In this document: piece after piece, positions 1 to 7,519 of the stretch | Layout: each line of letters starts with the position of its first letter | How positions within the stretch are numbered: the first letter of the stretch is position 1 | From: Rhizobium sp. Root274 | Lineage (GTDB): Bacteria > Pseudomonadota > Alphaproteobacteria > Rhizobiales > Rhizobiaceae | Assembly (NCBI RefSeq): GCF_001429245.1 | Contig: NZ_LMJE01000001.1 | Coordinates: forward strand, 461,047-525,046 | Direction of reading: 5' to 3' | Length of the DNA stretch: 64,000 nt | Notes under the pieces: generated by a model | What the model was told of the DNA's origin: nothing | Database searches by the model: none | The model's input: the letters and a program-made list of their open reading frames with translations, nothing else | Made by a program: the position numbers and the translations under genes

Positions 1-23
1 ACTGTTCCGTATATCACACATGC

Positions 24-44
24 ATTCGGAACGTCGTTCCGATT
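24..44. promoter_or_regulatory. TetR-type operator dyad
   Basis: Inverted repeat ATTCGGAAC-GTC-GTTCCGATT, arms matching at 8 of 9 positions, 50 bp before the hydrolase start. The odd spacer and length resemble TetR-family operators. No regulator gene is present downstream, so it is probably encoded to the left of the window. The assignment to TetR is inference. Confidence 0.5.
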
Positions 45-93
45 AATCTCTTAACCCCATCGCCCGCCAAAATCCAGAGCTCGGAGGCCCTCC

Positions 94-1068
94 ATGAACG
101 ATCTCGTCACCAAAGCCCGCGCCATCTCGACGCCCGCCCCTCAACCGACCCTCACGATCAACCCGGTGACCCTGCCGGCGCCCGGTCGCGGCCGCCCGCT
201 CGACCTGCGCATCACCGCACCGATCAGCGGAGATCACCTGCCGATCATCCTTTTGTCGCATGGCCACGGCCCATCGCTCTACATTCCGTCCAAGGATGGC
301 TACGGCCCGCTCGTCGATTTCTACGCCGCTCACGGCTTCGTCGTCATCCAGCCGACCCATGCCAATTCCAAGGTCGCCGGTCTTGGCAAGGATACACCCG
401 GCTATCCATTCTTCTGGCAATCACGCCTTGATGACATGACGCTGATCCTCGACAGCCTCTCGGCCATCGAACAGGCCGTCCCCCTGCTCGCCGGTCGGCT
501 CGATGCCAGCCGCGTGGCGGCCGTCGGCCATTCGCTCGGCGGGCAAACCGTCGGCATGCTGCTCGGCGCCGGCCTCACCGATACCGCAGACCCCGCCGTC
601 ACCCGCGTCCGCCAGCCAGAGCCGCGCATCAAGGCCGGCGTGCTTCTTGCCGCCCCCGGCCTTGGCGGCGACAGCCTCAGCGATTATGCGCGGGCAAACT
701 ACACCACGCTCAACCCCGACTTTTCGACACTCACCACCCGCACCCTCGTCGTTGCCGGCGACGCGGACGACAGCCCGCATCTGACAACGCGCGGCGCCGA
801 ATGGCATGTCGACCCCTATCGCCATGCGCCGGGCGCCGAAGCACTGCTCACCCTTTTCGGCGGCAAACACGGCCTCGGCGGCATTGCCGGCTATGATGCC
901 AAGGAAACCGACGACGAGGATCCCGAACGCCTTGCGATCACCCAGCGCCTGACGCTCGCCTATCTGCGAACCGCCCTCGACATCGACGGCAGCAGCTGGC
1001 CCGAGGCGATGGCCGCGCTTGAAGCCCATGCCCCAGACGTCGGCCGGGCGGATTTCAAGACCGCCTAG
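94..1068 (+). CDS. alpha/beta hydrolase (dienelactone hydrolase/chlorophyllase-like)
   Basis: A 324-residue alpha/beta-hydrolase, probably cytoplasmic since no signal peptide is visible. The nucleophile elbow GHSLGG places the catalytic serine at 147. A plausible acid is Asp223 or Asp225 in AGDADD, and a plausible histidine is His259 in GGKHGLGG, in the usual order. An oxyanion-type motif LSHGHG lies near residue 54. The ATG is preceded by GGAGG at good spacing. The substrate cannot be read from sequence. A TetR-type dyad just upstream suggests the gene is induced by a small molecule, as often seen for hydrolases beside TetR genes. A perfect hairpin follows the stop codon. Confidence 0.85.
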   Translation: MNDLVTKARAISTPAPQPTLTINPVTLPAPGRGRPLDLRITAPISGDHLPIILLSHGHGPSLYIPSKDGYGPLVDFYAAHGFVVIQPTHANSKVAGLGKDTPGYPFFWQSRLDDMTLILDSLSAIEQAVPLLAGRLDASRVAAVGHSLGGQTVGMLLGAGLTDTADPAVTRVRQPEPRIKAGVLLAAPGLGGDSLSDYARANYTTLNPDFSTLTTRTLVVAGDADDSPHLTTRGAEWHVDPYRHAPGAEALLTLFGGKHGLGGIAGYDAKETDDEDPERLAITQRLTLAYLRTALDIDGSSWPEAMAALEAHAPDVGRADFKTA

Positions 1069-1078
1069 TCGCCAAAAT

Positions 1079-1113
1079 GTCCGCTGCGGCGCAGGGTCCG
1101 CGCCGCAGCGGAC
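1079..1113. terminator. perfect 14-bp stem hairpin after the hydrolase gene
   Basis: GTCCGCTGCGGCGC is followed by a 7-nt loop and its exact reverse complement, starting 11 bases after the hydrolase stop. There is no T-tract, so this may be a 3' stabilising hairpin or a Rho-assisted terminator rather than an intrinsic one. Confidence 0.55.
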
Positions 1114-1180
1114 GGTTCCAGATCAGAGGCGTCGAGCGCTCCATCTGGCCGCACAACCGTTTCTGTGCTAAATTCTCCCA

Positions 1181-1369
1181 ATGACGGCACGCTCGAAAAC
1201 CAACACAGTCGACAAAAATCTGGGCTCGGCAAAAGCCGATGCTACGTCTTTGTCGCCGTCCGAACGCGCCAAGACCGCGGAGCCGGTGTCCAGCCCACCT
1301 GAAATCGAAGACTTTGTTGCCGAACTGCTTGTCACCGACAAAATAATCCTGGACCATCTTGCCAAGTGA
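1181..1369 (+). CDS. putative antitoxin paired with a Doc-type toxin
   Basis: A 62-residue protein with a polar, probably disordered N-terminal half and a short hydrophobic helix-like C-terminus (FVAELLVTDKIIL). Its TGA overlaps the GTG of the downstream Fic/Doc gene, the arrangement expected of a toxin-antitoxin operon in which the antitoxin is made first. I do not recognise a Phd-type DNA-binding fold in it. The antitoxin role rests on position and size; the C-terminal hydrophobic stretch is a reasonable candidate for the toxin-binding segment. No clear Shine-Dalgarno sequence precedes the ATG. Confidence 0.55.
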   Translation: MTARSKTNTVDKNLGSAKADATSLSPSERAKTAEPVSSPPEIEDFVAELLVTDKIILDHLAK

Positions 1370-1764
1370 GCGAGCCGGCTTGGATCGCATTGCAAGATGT
1401 GATCGCCATCAACCGGCGCCTTCTGCTGGACACGGCCGAACAGCATTTCGTACGCGACCGTGCCGCTTTGGAAAGCGCTCTTCACAGGCCGCGCTTCCAA
1501 GCCAACTATCTCCAGATTTCTGCCGTATCCTGGCTCGCCAGTTGCCTCATTCAGGCGATCGGCAAGGCCCATGCCTTTGAGCAGGGCAACAAGCGCACGG
1601 CCTGGCTTGCGGGACGCTATTTCATCGCCACGAACGGCTATCGCCTGACCTTAACCACAGAAGACCAGGAGATGTTGAAACTGCTCATCGAGGCGCTCAT
1701 CGTGACCGACGCCGATCCGTCGGGCCTGGCCGGAGAGCTGGACAAACGCATGACACTCGCCTGA
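1366..1764 (+). CDS. doc: Fic/Doc-family toxin (death-on-curing)
   Basis: A 132-residue Doc-like protein with the motif HAFEQGNKRT at residues 69-78, matching the HxFx(D/N)GNKRT core of Doc toxins. His69 would be the catalytic base and the GNKR loop binds the nucleotide phosphates. Doc toxins phosphorylate EF-Tu and stop translation. The position corresponding to Asp/Asn in the canonical motif is Gln73, a mild departure. Length is typical for Doc (about 125-135). The GTG start overlaps the upstream small gene by 4 bases. It is one of several toxin units in the first 15 kb. Confidence 0.85.
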   Translation: MSEPAWIALQDVIAINRRLLLDTAEQHFVRDRAALESALHRPRFQANYLQISAVSWLASCLIQAIGKAHAFEQGNKRTAWLAGRYFIATNGYRLTLTTEDQEMLKLLIEALIVTDADPSGLAGELDKRMTLA

Positions 1765-1795
1765 CTACCGGTCGAGCTTCAGCACCGCTAAGCTC

Positions 1796-2101
1796 TCACA
1801 CCCGCGCTCTCACCGCATCCTCCACCCGATAATCCGCCGCAAACCGCTCCTCGCGCAGGGGCTTCACCCGGCGAATGCTCTCCTCATACAGCGGATGCGC
1901 CTTGTAGGCGGCAAGCGCTGCCTCGTCCTCGAACTCGCCATAGACGACAAGGTCGATCCCCTGGTGAAAGCCGTCGGTCTTCACATTGGTGCCGATCTCC
2001 AGCAGGCCGGCATGCGGAATTTCCGTCAGGATCGACAGCCCCGCCCTGACAGCCTCGAGATTCTCAGGCTTCACGGTGAAGAAGACGATGTGGCGGATCA
2101 T
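1796..2101 (-). CDS. Dabb-domain (stress-responsive alpha/beta barrel) protein
   Basis: A 101-residue single-domain protein beginning MIRHIVFF, with the Dabb signature: an N-terminal beta strand ending in a hydrophobic core, a central LVVYGEF strand and the AYKAHPLYEE helix. Dabb proteins are dimeric ferredoxin-like folds; some are induced by stress, and some bind small hydrophobic ligands or act as cyclases. No active-site assignment is possible. The open frame extends 15 codons upstream, but the ATG at 2101 has an AGGTG ribosome-binding site and starts the conserved fold, so it was chosen. Confidence 0.85.
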   Translation of the reverse strand: MIRHIVFFTVKPENLEAVRAGLSILTEIPHAGLLEIGTNVKTDGFHQGIDLVVYGEFEDEAALAAYKAHPLYEESIRRVKPLREERFAADYRVEDAVRARV

Positions 2102-2203
2102 GGGACACCTGTAAAAACAATATTGCGGTGCGAAAGGCGATAGCACCGCGCAGCCGATGGCTCAATCCGCCAATGGGCCTCACAGTCGATGCCCCTCTTC
2201 TCT

Positions 2204-2824
2204 TCACACCACCAGCGCTGCTCGGATTGCCGCATCGAAGGTCCGGGCGGTCGCTGCAATCTTTGCTGCCCGGTCGCGCCCGTTGACGATCTTGCGCGCG
2301 CCTGTCCAGTCGGCCTTCATGCCGCAAAAGAAGTCGGCAAGCCTTGCGCCCGAAAACAGCCCCTCGGTCATGCCCACCACCAGGATCGTCGCCGCGACGT
2401 CCAGCCTCAGCGCCAGGTCCGGCTCCGCCACCAGATCAAGCCCGGTGATCCGGCTCATCGTCTGATAATTCTCGCGGTGGGTAATCTGCACCAGGCCACG
2501 CCCGTAATAGCTGCGGCCGACAGCGTCCGGTCGCCAATAGGGCGTCGTCACCGTCGGCAGTTTGCCGGCGCGGAATGCCCGCTCCAGCCGCGCCACCGCC
2601 TCGTCATTGGTCGCGGCAAAGGTCTCGCGCACCGGCTGCAGCGTCTCGCCGGTTTCATGATGCGCGGTTGCCAGCATATAGGCGAGCCAGCGCGGATCGG
2701 ACCAGCCGCGGGCGAGAAAGCGCGTCAAAAGCGCCTCGATGCCGGCCACCTGTCCCTCGCTTAAGCGCCCGCCAAAGACGGAATGGCGCACAGCAGCGAA
2801 GAAGATCGTGCGATCGATCCGCAT
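2204..2824 (-). CDS. phage-type endolysin (GH19/chitinase-like lysozyme fold)
   Basis: A 206-residue peptidoglycan hydrolase of the GH19-like phage lysozyme group. The AHHETGET segment places the probable catalytic Glu at 57, and the second signature YYGRGLVQITHRENY lies at 106-120. There is no signal peptide, as expected for an endolysin released through a holin or working from a phage-like particle. No holin gene is adjacent. The gene lies on the same strand as the terminase at 4240-5748 and is probably part of the same dismantled prophage or gene-transfer-agent set. The ATG is preceded by a GAGG-type site. Confidence 0.85.
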   Translation of the reverse strand: MRIDRTIFFAAVRHSVFGGRLSEGQVAGIEALLTRFLARGWSDPRWLAYMLATAHHETGETLQPVRETFAATNDEAVARLERAFRAGKLPTVTTPYWRPDAVGRSYYGRGLVQITHRENYQTMSRITGLDLVAEPDLALRLDVAATILVVGMTEGLFSGARLADFFCGMKADWTGARKIVNGRDRAAKIAATARTFDAAIRAALVV

Positions 2825-2993
2825 GGGAAACCTCGATGTCAGGAGTAAGAATCGGAGAGAACAGGCGAAAGGCGCTGCCGCTCAAAGAGGCCGGCAGCCC
2901 GGCCGTTGGCGGCCACCTGGCGTCCATGGCAAGGGCCGGCCCGAAGCCTCTGCCCGCCATTCACCAAATTGTCGAAAATATTTGTGCCGTTTA

Positions 2994-3020
2994 AAACGAT
3001 TGAAGAAATTTCAATCGTTT
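2994..3020. repeat. perfect 11-bp inverted repeat
   Basis: AAACGATTGAA, spacer GAAAT, then TTCAATCGTTT: both arms match fully. It lies in the AT-richer spacer ahead of the 42-codon gene at 3121. With no T-tract it looks more like an operator or structured 5' region than a terminator. The rest of the 2825-3120 spacer shows nothing I can assign. Confidence 0.6.
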
Positions 3021-3120
3021 AGAGCGCCTTCTGTTCACATTTACAAAGCCTTAACACTGTGGAACTTTCGCCTCACAGACACGTTTGGGAGCCAGGACTT
3101 CCAACATGAGGAGGGAAGAC

Positions 3121-3249
3121 ATGCAGACCAATACTTCCATGACGCCCAAGACCGCCGCCCCGCAGACGATCCCGGCCGATGTTCTGGCCCGGCTCGAAAA
3201 CGAATGGCGCCAGGTCCGGCAGCCGTCCAGCCGCCCGTCCGGCAAGTAA
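3121..3249 (+). CDS. 42-residue small protein, function unknown
   Basis: A short frame encoding 42 residues, proline- and threonine-rich at both ends with a central amphipathic helix-like segment (ADVLARLENEWRQVRQ). It is below common length cut-offs but has the marks of a real gene: GAGGAGGGA eight bases before the ATG, a GC-rich third-position pattern like its neighbours, and a classic intrinsic terminator 28 bases after the TAA. I do not recognise the family. It is transcribed divergently from the endolysin gene and may be independent of the phage genes. It might be a regulatory or assembly peptide; no function is claimed. Confidence 0.65.
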   Translation: MQTNTSMTPKTAAPQTIPADVLARLENEWRQVRQPSSRPSGK

Positions 3250-3276
3250 TCCACGATCCACCGCCCCCATCATCAG

Positions 3277-3305
3277 ACCGGCGCCCCAGAGGCGCCGGTT
3301 TTTTT
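3277..3305 (+). terminator. intrinsic terminator of the small gene
   Basis: ACCGGCGCC, loop CCAGA, GGCGCCGGT followed by seven T residues. The perfect 9-bp GC-rich stem with a U-tract makes this the clearest Rho-independent terminator in the left part of the window. Confidence 0.9.
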
Positions 3306-3341
3306 ATAAATTGACACTCGGTTTCACAGGAACTGGCTGGC

Positions 3342-4157
3342 CTACTCATCCTCGCCGCCGCTGTTATACCGCAGCAAGTTAAAACCTTCAGCATTGGGCG
3401 TAACAATGCTAGGCGACAAGGTCACTCCCGCTAACGGCCGGGAGGGGGAGCTGTGCTTAGCGCGGCGTTCTTTGTAGGCATCACTTTCAGCGTCGACGCC
3501 GATAAATGCCAACTTTATCGTCCCGGTGACCTCGTTCGACGCTGAAAGCGGCAATACCCCTGTGATCTCAGTCAAAACCCATGTGATCCCTGCGGACGTG
3601 ACTGCAAGTTTAGCGGAGAAGACGGATTCACCGGAGAAAACCGCATTGTCGTCAAGTTTAATGGTTGCCAGTCGGACACCACCATTGTCATCCGGCGATT
3701 TATTATTGCGTTCCTCAACATAAGCGACAGTAGAACTGTACTCCTTCACAAGCCGATCAACACCAATTTTTCCAACAATCGGCACAGCGGATACCGATAC
3801 ACAATCTTGCTTGAGCGCTGTGGGGAGTTCGACAGTGAATAGTTGCCGATAAAGCCTACTAGACGATCCCTCGATGGACAAAGGTAAATTCAAAGACCGG
3901 CTTTCGCCGGGAGTGAGAAAGGCTGTGGTTTTTTCGATACTGGGCGAGAACCCCCCAGTATTTTTGGTCTGAACTTTCAAATCCGCTGAAATAGAACCGC
4001 CTCTTTGGAGGAATGTCGAAGTCTTGCTGCTCTCTATCAACTCGCAACGCACCTTTTCGATCAGTTGGGCCATAGATATCGGGGTAAACTTTCCCTCGTA
4101 ATTGCTCACACAACCACTCATCCCCGCGCACAGCGCGAGCACAATCATCTTCCGCAT
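3342..4157 (-). CDS. putative lipoprotein of unknown function
   Basis: Starts MRKMIVLALCAGMSGC, a short type-II signal peptide with a lipobox-like MSGC, so the mature protein is probably lipid-anchored in the outer or inner membrane. The rest (about 255 residues) is rich in Ser, Thr and beta-branched residues, suggesting a beta-rich periplasmic domain; I recognise no family. The coding sequence is visibly less GC-rich than its neighbours, and the gene sits between two phage-type genes, which suggests transfer. An in-frame GTG eight codons upstream is possible, but the chosen ATG has a GGGA site and begins the signal peptide. Confidence 0.65.
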   Translation of the reverse strand: MRKMIVLALCAGMSGCVSNYEGKFTPISMAQLIEKVRCELIESSKTSTFLQRGGSISADLKVQTKNTGGFSPSIEKTTAFLTPGESRSLNLPLSIEGSSSRLYRQLFTVELPTALKQDCVSVSAVPIVGKIGVDRLVKEYSSTVAYVEERNNKSPDDNGGVRLATIKLDDNAVFSGESVFSAKLAVTSAGITWVLTEITGVLPLSASNEVTGTIKLAFIGVDAESDAYKERRAKHSSPSRPLAGVTLSPSIVTPNAEGFNLLRYNSGGEDE

Positions 4158-4239
4158 TTCCCTGCCCCCAGAAAAATTCACGAGAACTCAGGATTGCATG
4201 AATTAACCATTTATCAACCATGTGAAATTTAGGGTATCC

Positions 4240-5748
4240 TTACACCCCTCTGATCCTCGGCTCTCCGCCACCCTCCAGCATCAGCGCCGTCAGTGCCCAT
4301 ACCAGCGCATCGAGCCGGTCCGGCGAGCGCCCGCTCGACAGGCCGTCGGGGCCGAAATCACACATCTGATCTTCCAGAGCGGGAAACCGTGCCGCATGCA
4401 CCACCCGGCCCTGCTCGTAGAGTGCGGCCACCGGCTCGGCGCGCAGAAACTTGCCGCGGGTCGCGCGCACCGTCGTCACCGGCAGCCGCGCCTCGATGCC
4501 TTCGAGCACCGCGCGCACCATGTCGCCGCCCTGGTTGATCTCGGCCACCACGCGGTCGGCCTCGAAGCGCCGGAAGGCGGAAACCACCGCCCGGGCCCAG
4601 CCTGCCGGCCCCGCCCCCTCCACCGAGCAATCGGCCAGAACCACCGCCTGGCCATTCTCCTTCAGTCCGGCCACCACGATGCCGCAACAGGCCGACGCCC
4701 CGCCTGCCGGCGGATCGACCGCGACGACAATCCGTTGCAGCGGTTCTGCAAGTTTTACCACGATCTCGTCCAGCCGCGCCCGCTTCCACAGCGCATCCAC
4801 CCGGTCCTCGATCAGTTCGCCATCCAGCTCCTGCCGGCCGAGCCTTGTCCCGCCATAGCGCGATGCCAGCGCCCCCAAAAATCCCGGCGCCAGATGCGCC
4901 GCATTGGCCGACGTCGCCATCTTCGTCAGCGCCGTCGCCTCATCCGCCATCAGCCGCTTCAACAGCGGCACCGGCCGCGGCGTCGTCGTCACCACCTGGC
5001 GCGGATCGTCGCCGAGCCTCAGCGCAAACTGCAGCATGTCGAAGGTCTCGTCGGCATGTTTCCATTTGGCGAGTTCATCGCACCAGGCGAGATGAAACTG
5101 CGGCCCGCGCAGGCTTTCCGGATCTTCGGAGGAAAAGATCTGCGCGATCGCCCCGTTCGGCCAGATCAGCCGTCGTCTCGAAATCTCCACCTCGGGCCGC
5201 ATCCGCCTTGCGATCCGCGAAAGCCCGGAGGCCCCGTCGATCATCACCTCGCGCGCATCGCCCAGCGTTTCCGCCACGAGCGCAATGCGCAGATCCGTCC
5301 GACGCCCGGCCTTCATCACCTCGGCCTGCACCCATTCGGCGCCCGCCCGGGTCTTGCCCGATCCGCGCCCGCCCAGGATCAGCCAGTTGCGCCAAATGCC
5401 GGAGGGCGGCAATTGCTCGGGCCGCGCCAGAAGCCGCCAGTCGCGGGCGAGAAAGGCAAGATCGGCCGCGTCGAGGCCGCCAAGATCGAAACCGCCGCTC
5501 TGTCCGCATACCGGCTGATCCGTCCGCGTCTCACGCGCATGACGTTCGTCCCACCCCTGAACCCCGGCCATCCTCCACGTTTCATGTGAGAACATTCCAG
5601 CCGCGGCAGTCCCCTGCTTCACCACCGCCTCAAGCTCGCCCTGAATGCCGCGCATCCCTGCTCCGTGATCCGCAGCGATCCGAAATGTCCCTTTCATCCC
5701 CTTCGCCGTTCGATCCCGCGCCAGCCGCCTTAGAGATTTCGGCGTCAT
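4240..5748 (-). CDS. phage/gene-transfer-agent large terminase (TerL)
   Basis: DNA-packaging motor and nuclease of about 502 residues. The ATPase half has a Walker A GGRGSGKT at 126-133 and a Walker B HLAWCDELAKW. The C-terminal nuclease half has VAVDPPAGG, a central AEINQGGD and a late DRLDALVWAL, the spaced acidic residues of the RNase-H-like fold. It resembles TerL of the alphaproteobacterial gene transfer agents (RcGTA gp2 type). The start is uncertain: ATGs at 5748 (GGGGAG), 5697 and 5655 (GGAG) are all possible, giving 470-502 residues. No portal, protease or capsid gene follows, which is abnormal for either a prophage or a GTA cluster. Confidence 0.85.
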   Translation of the reverse strand: MTPKSLRRLARDRTAKGMKGTFRIAADHGAGMRGIQGELEAVVKQGTAAAGMFSHETWRMAGVQGWDERHARETRTDQPVCGQSGGFDLGGLDAADLAFLARDWRLLARPEQLPPSGIWRNWLILGGRGSGKTRAGAEWVQAEVMKAGRRTDLRIALVAETLGDAREVMIDGASGLSRIARRMRPEVEISRRRLIWPNGAIAQIFSSEDPESLRGPQFHLAWCDELAKWKHADETFDMLQFALRLGDDPRQVVTTTPRPVPLLKRLMADEATALTKMATSANAAHLAPGFLGALASRYGGTRLGRQELDGELIEDRVDALWKRARLDEIVVKLAEPLQRIVVAVDPPAGGASACCGIVVAGLKENGQAVVLADCSVEGAGPAGWARAVVSAFRRFEADRVVAEINQGGDMVRAVLEGIEARLPVTTVRATRGKFLRAEPVAALYEQGRVVHAARFPALEDQMCDFGPDGLSSGRSPDRLDALVWALTALMLEGGGEPRIRGV

Positions 5749-5826
5749 CGGCAGTCTCCCCGGCAGGCGTTCGGAATGATGCCAAGGAGCCATGCCCCTT
5801 GCTTCATTGCCGCTCCCGTGCCACAC

Positions 5827-5842
5827 TGAACCAAATGGTTCA
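5827..5842. promoter_or_regulatory. perfect palindrome overlapping the ArsR start codon
   Basis: TGAACCA-AA-TGGTTCA, a perfect 7+7 dyad whose right half contains the ATG region of the ArsR gene. This is a good candidate for an autoregulatory operator that also blocks initiation. No ribosome-binding site is visible, so the transcript may have a very short leader or none. Confidence 0.65.
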
Positions 5843-6191
5843 CCAATTGGATGCCCGCCTCGATGCCGCCTTTGCGGCGCTGTCGGATGCCACGCGCCGC
5901 GGCGTGCTCGAAGAACTCGGCCGCGCGGAGACCTCGATCACGCGTCTGGCAGACCGCTTCGACATGACGCCGACCGGCATGAAGAAACATGTGGCGCTGC
6001 TCGAAGACGCGGGCCTGGTGACGACGGAAAAGCAGGGGCGCGTCCGGATCTGCCGGCTCGATGCCAAGGGGCTGGGCGACGTCGCCGAGTGGATCGCCGC
6101 GCGCCGCGCCCTGTGGAATGACCGCTTCAATGCCTTGGACAGCGTATTCGAGACTTTCACCCGCCAGGAGCCCACAGATGAGCAAGCTTGA
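5835..6191 (+). CDS. ArsR-family winged-helix repressor
   Basis: A 118-residue ArsR/SmtB-type repressor: the ALSDATRRGVLEELG helix, a DRFDMTPTGMKKHVALLEDAGLV recognition region near 40-62, and the beta-wing GRVRICRLD. There are no metal-binding cysteines. Together with the AHSA1 gene that overlaps its 3' end by 14 bases, it matches the common ArsR-SRPBCC pair, in which the repressor responds to a small organic ligand rather than a metal. It is divergent from the terminase gene and splits the minus-strand phage genes, so the pair looks inserted into that set. A perfect dyad covers the start codon. Confidence 0.88.
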   Translation: MVHQLDARLDAAFAALSDATRRGVLEELGRAETSITRLADRFDMTPTGMKKHVALLEDAGLVTTEKQGRVRICRLDAKGLGDVAEWIAARRALWNDRFNALDSVFETFTRQEPTDEQA

Positions 6192-6669
6192 ATCAGCCGG
6201 TGCCACCTCCGTCGAGCGCATATCCGACCGCGACCTCGTGGTCACCCGTGTCTTTGCAGCCCCCGTCGAGCGCGTTTTCGACGCCTGGACCAAGCCGGAC
6301 CTGTTCAAGCTCTGGTGGGCGCCGCAATCCATGGGCGTGCCGCTCCTCGACTGTCAGATGGATGTGCGGGTCGGCGGCGGCTACAGCGTCACCTTCGGCA
6401 AGGATCCCGCCGAAGCCATGACCTTCTATGGCACCTATGTCGACGTCGCCTTCCCCTCGCGCCTCGCCTGGACCAATGACGAAAGCGGCGAAACCACCAT
6501 CACCACGGTCAATTTCTCCGAAGACCCCGCCGGCACCCGCCTGGTCTTGCACGAATCCTATGCAACCAAGGAAGCCCTCGACGAAGCCTGCATCGGCATG
6601 GAAGGCGCCATGCCCGAACAATTCCTCCAGCTCGACGCATTGCTCGCCCGCATGGGTGATGCCGACTGA
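6178..6669 (+). CDS. SRPBCC/AHSA1-domain protein
   Basis: A 163-residue helix-grip (START-like) protein with typical features: VTRVFAAPVERVFDAWT at the first helix, LWWAPQSM, the strand MDVRVGGGYSVTF and a C-terminal helix EQFLQLDALLARM. The fold has a deep hydrophobic cavity; in bacteria these proteins bind or transform small hydrophobic ligands, but the ligand is rarely known. Translation is coupled to the upstream ArsR gene by a 14-base overlap, so both are one operon and the ligand of one may be the effector of the other (inference). Confidence 0.85.
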   Translation: MSKLESAGATSVERISDRDLVVTRVFAAPVERVFDAWTKPDLFKLWWAPQSMGVPLLDCQMDVRVGGGYSVTFGKDPAEAMTFYGTYVDVAFPSRLAWTNDESGETTITTVNFSEDPAGTRLVLHESYATKEALDEACIGMEGAMPEQFLQLDALLARMGDAD

Positions 6670-6688
6670 GCAGGCGCGGGTCCGCGCC

Positions 6689-6740
6689 CCACCTCCCGTC
6701 AAGGGGGAGGTCGCCGCGAAGCGGCGGGTGGTGACGGGCC
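6689..6740. repeat. GC-rich palindromic intergenic repeat
   Basis: Two adjacent hairpins, CCTCCCGTCAAGGGGGAGG and CGCCGCGAAGCGGCG, followed by GGTGGTGACGG. It belongs to the repeat class that recurs at least ten times in this window, always between genes or at gene ends. Confidence 0.7.
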
Positions 6741-6845
6741 TCGGACGGAATACCTGCCGCGAACCGCAAAACGCCGGCCAAGAACCGCCCCATAGCCCCC
6801 CTGCACTGCCAACTGGACAGATCAAGGCATCAGTCAGAGGCCTCA

Positions 6846-7286
6846 CTACGGCCCTTGCCCTCCGGCAGAACCCGCAGCCTCGGCAACCTGCCGCGCCACC
6901 GCCGCCTCAACCCTTGCTGCAATCAGCGCCTCGACCTCGGCGCGCAAGACCTCCGGATCGCGCGCCTCCAGCTGCCGCTCCTCGGCATCCAGCCGGTCGC
7001 GTTCCAGCTGGCGCAGCAGCGTGTCGATCTTTTCCAGCGTGCGCACGATCAGCGCAATCGCATCGGTCGCGGCCTTCAGATCAGCACGCGCCAGCTTGGC
7101 CGTGCCCTCATCACTGCCGTCGAGCAGGCTCTCGGCACTTTCCCGCAGCCGGCGGAACAGCTCGAACTGCGCCCGCATCTCGGTGGTGAATTCGGCAAGC
7201 AGACCCTCAAGATCCGCCCCCGCGCCCAAAGCCTTCACCTCGATCACCGGCGGCAGCGCATCCAACCCGTCTTCCGCGTCCAGCAT
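6846..7286 (-). CDS. putative small-terminase-like coiled-coil protein
   Basis: A 146-residue acidic, strongly helical protein: residues 25-120 read as continuous coiled coil (FELFRRLRESAESLL, IALIVRTLEKIDTLLRQLERDRL). It has no enzymatic motif. It lies upstream of the large terminase on the same strand, where gene transfer agents place their small packaging subunit (RcGTA gp1/TerS), which is also a short helical protein. The assignment is contextual, not by recognised motif. The ATG at 7286 has GGAGGG four to five bases upstream; a longer frame to 7343 has no such site. The ArsR/AHSA1 cassette separates it from the terminase. Confidence 0.5.
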   Translation of the reverse strand: MLDAEDGLDALPPVIEVKALGAGADLEGLLAEFTTEMRAQFELFRRLRESAESLLDGSDEGTAKLARADLKAATDAIALIVRTLEKIDTLLRQLERDRLDAEERQLEARDPEVLRAEVEALIAARVEAAVARQVAEAAGSAGGQGP

Positions 7287-7519
7287 CACGCCCTCCGAAA
7301 CAAAAAAGGCCCGCTCGCGCGGACCCCTCACCCTCATCTCCAAAGCCTTGCGGGCCTCACCGCCACAGCTCTCCGATCATGCAACAAACCTACCGAACGA
7401 CCGTCACGGTGTCAAGGATTATTTTCCTATCCATCTTCACTGTCGCGAATTTGCATCCACTCCCGTATAGCTTGCAAAATTCCCCATTCGCGTCATCCTG
7501 CGAAATGGGAGTATAGATC

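Noticed and set aside
4845..5834. Long plus-strand open frame opposite the terminase
   Set aside because: It is Arg/Pro/Ser-rich, the usual composition of an antisense frame of a GC-rich gene, and only its end (from 5835) is a real ArsR gene.
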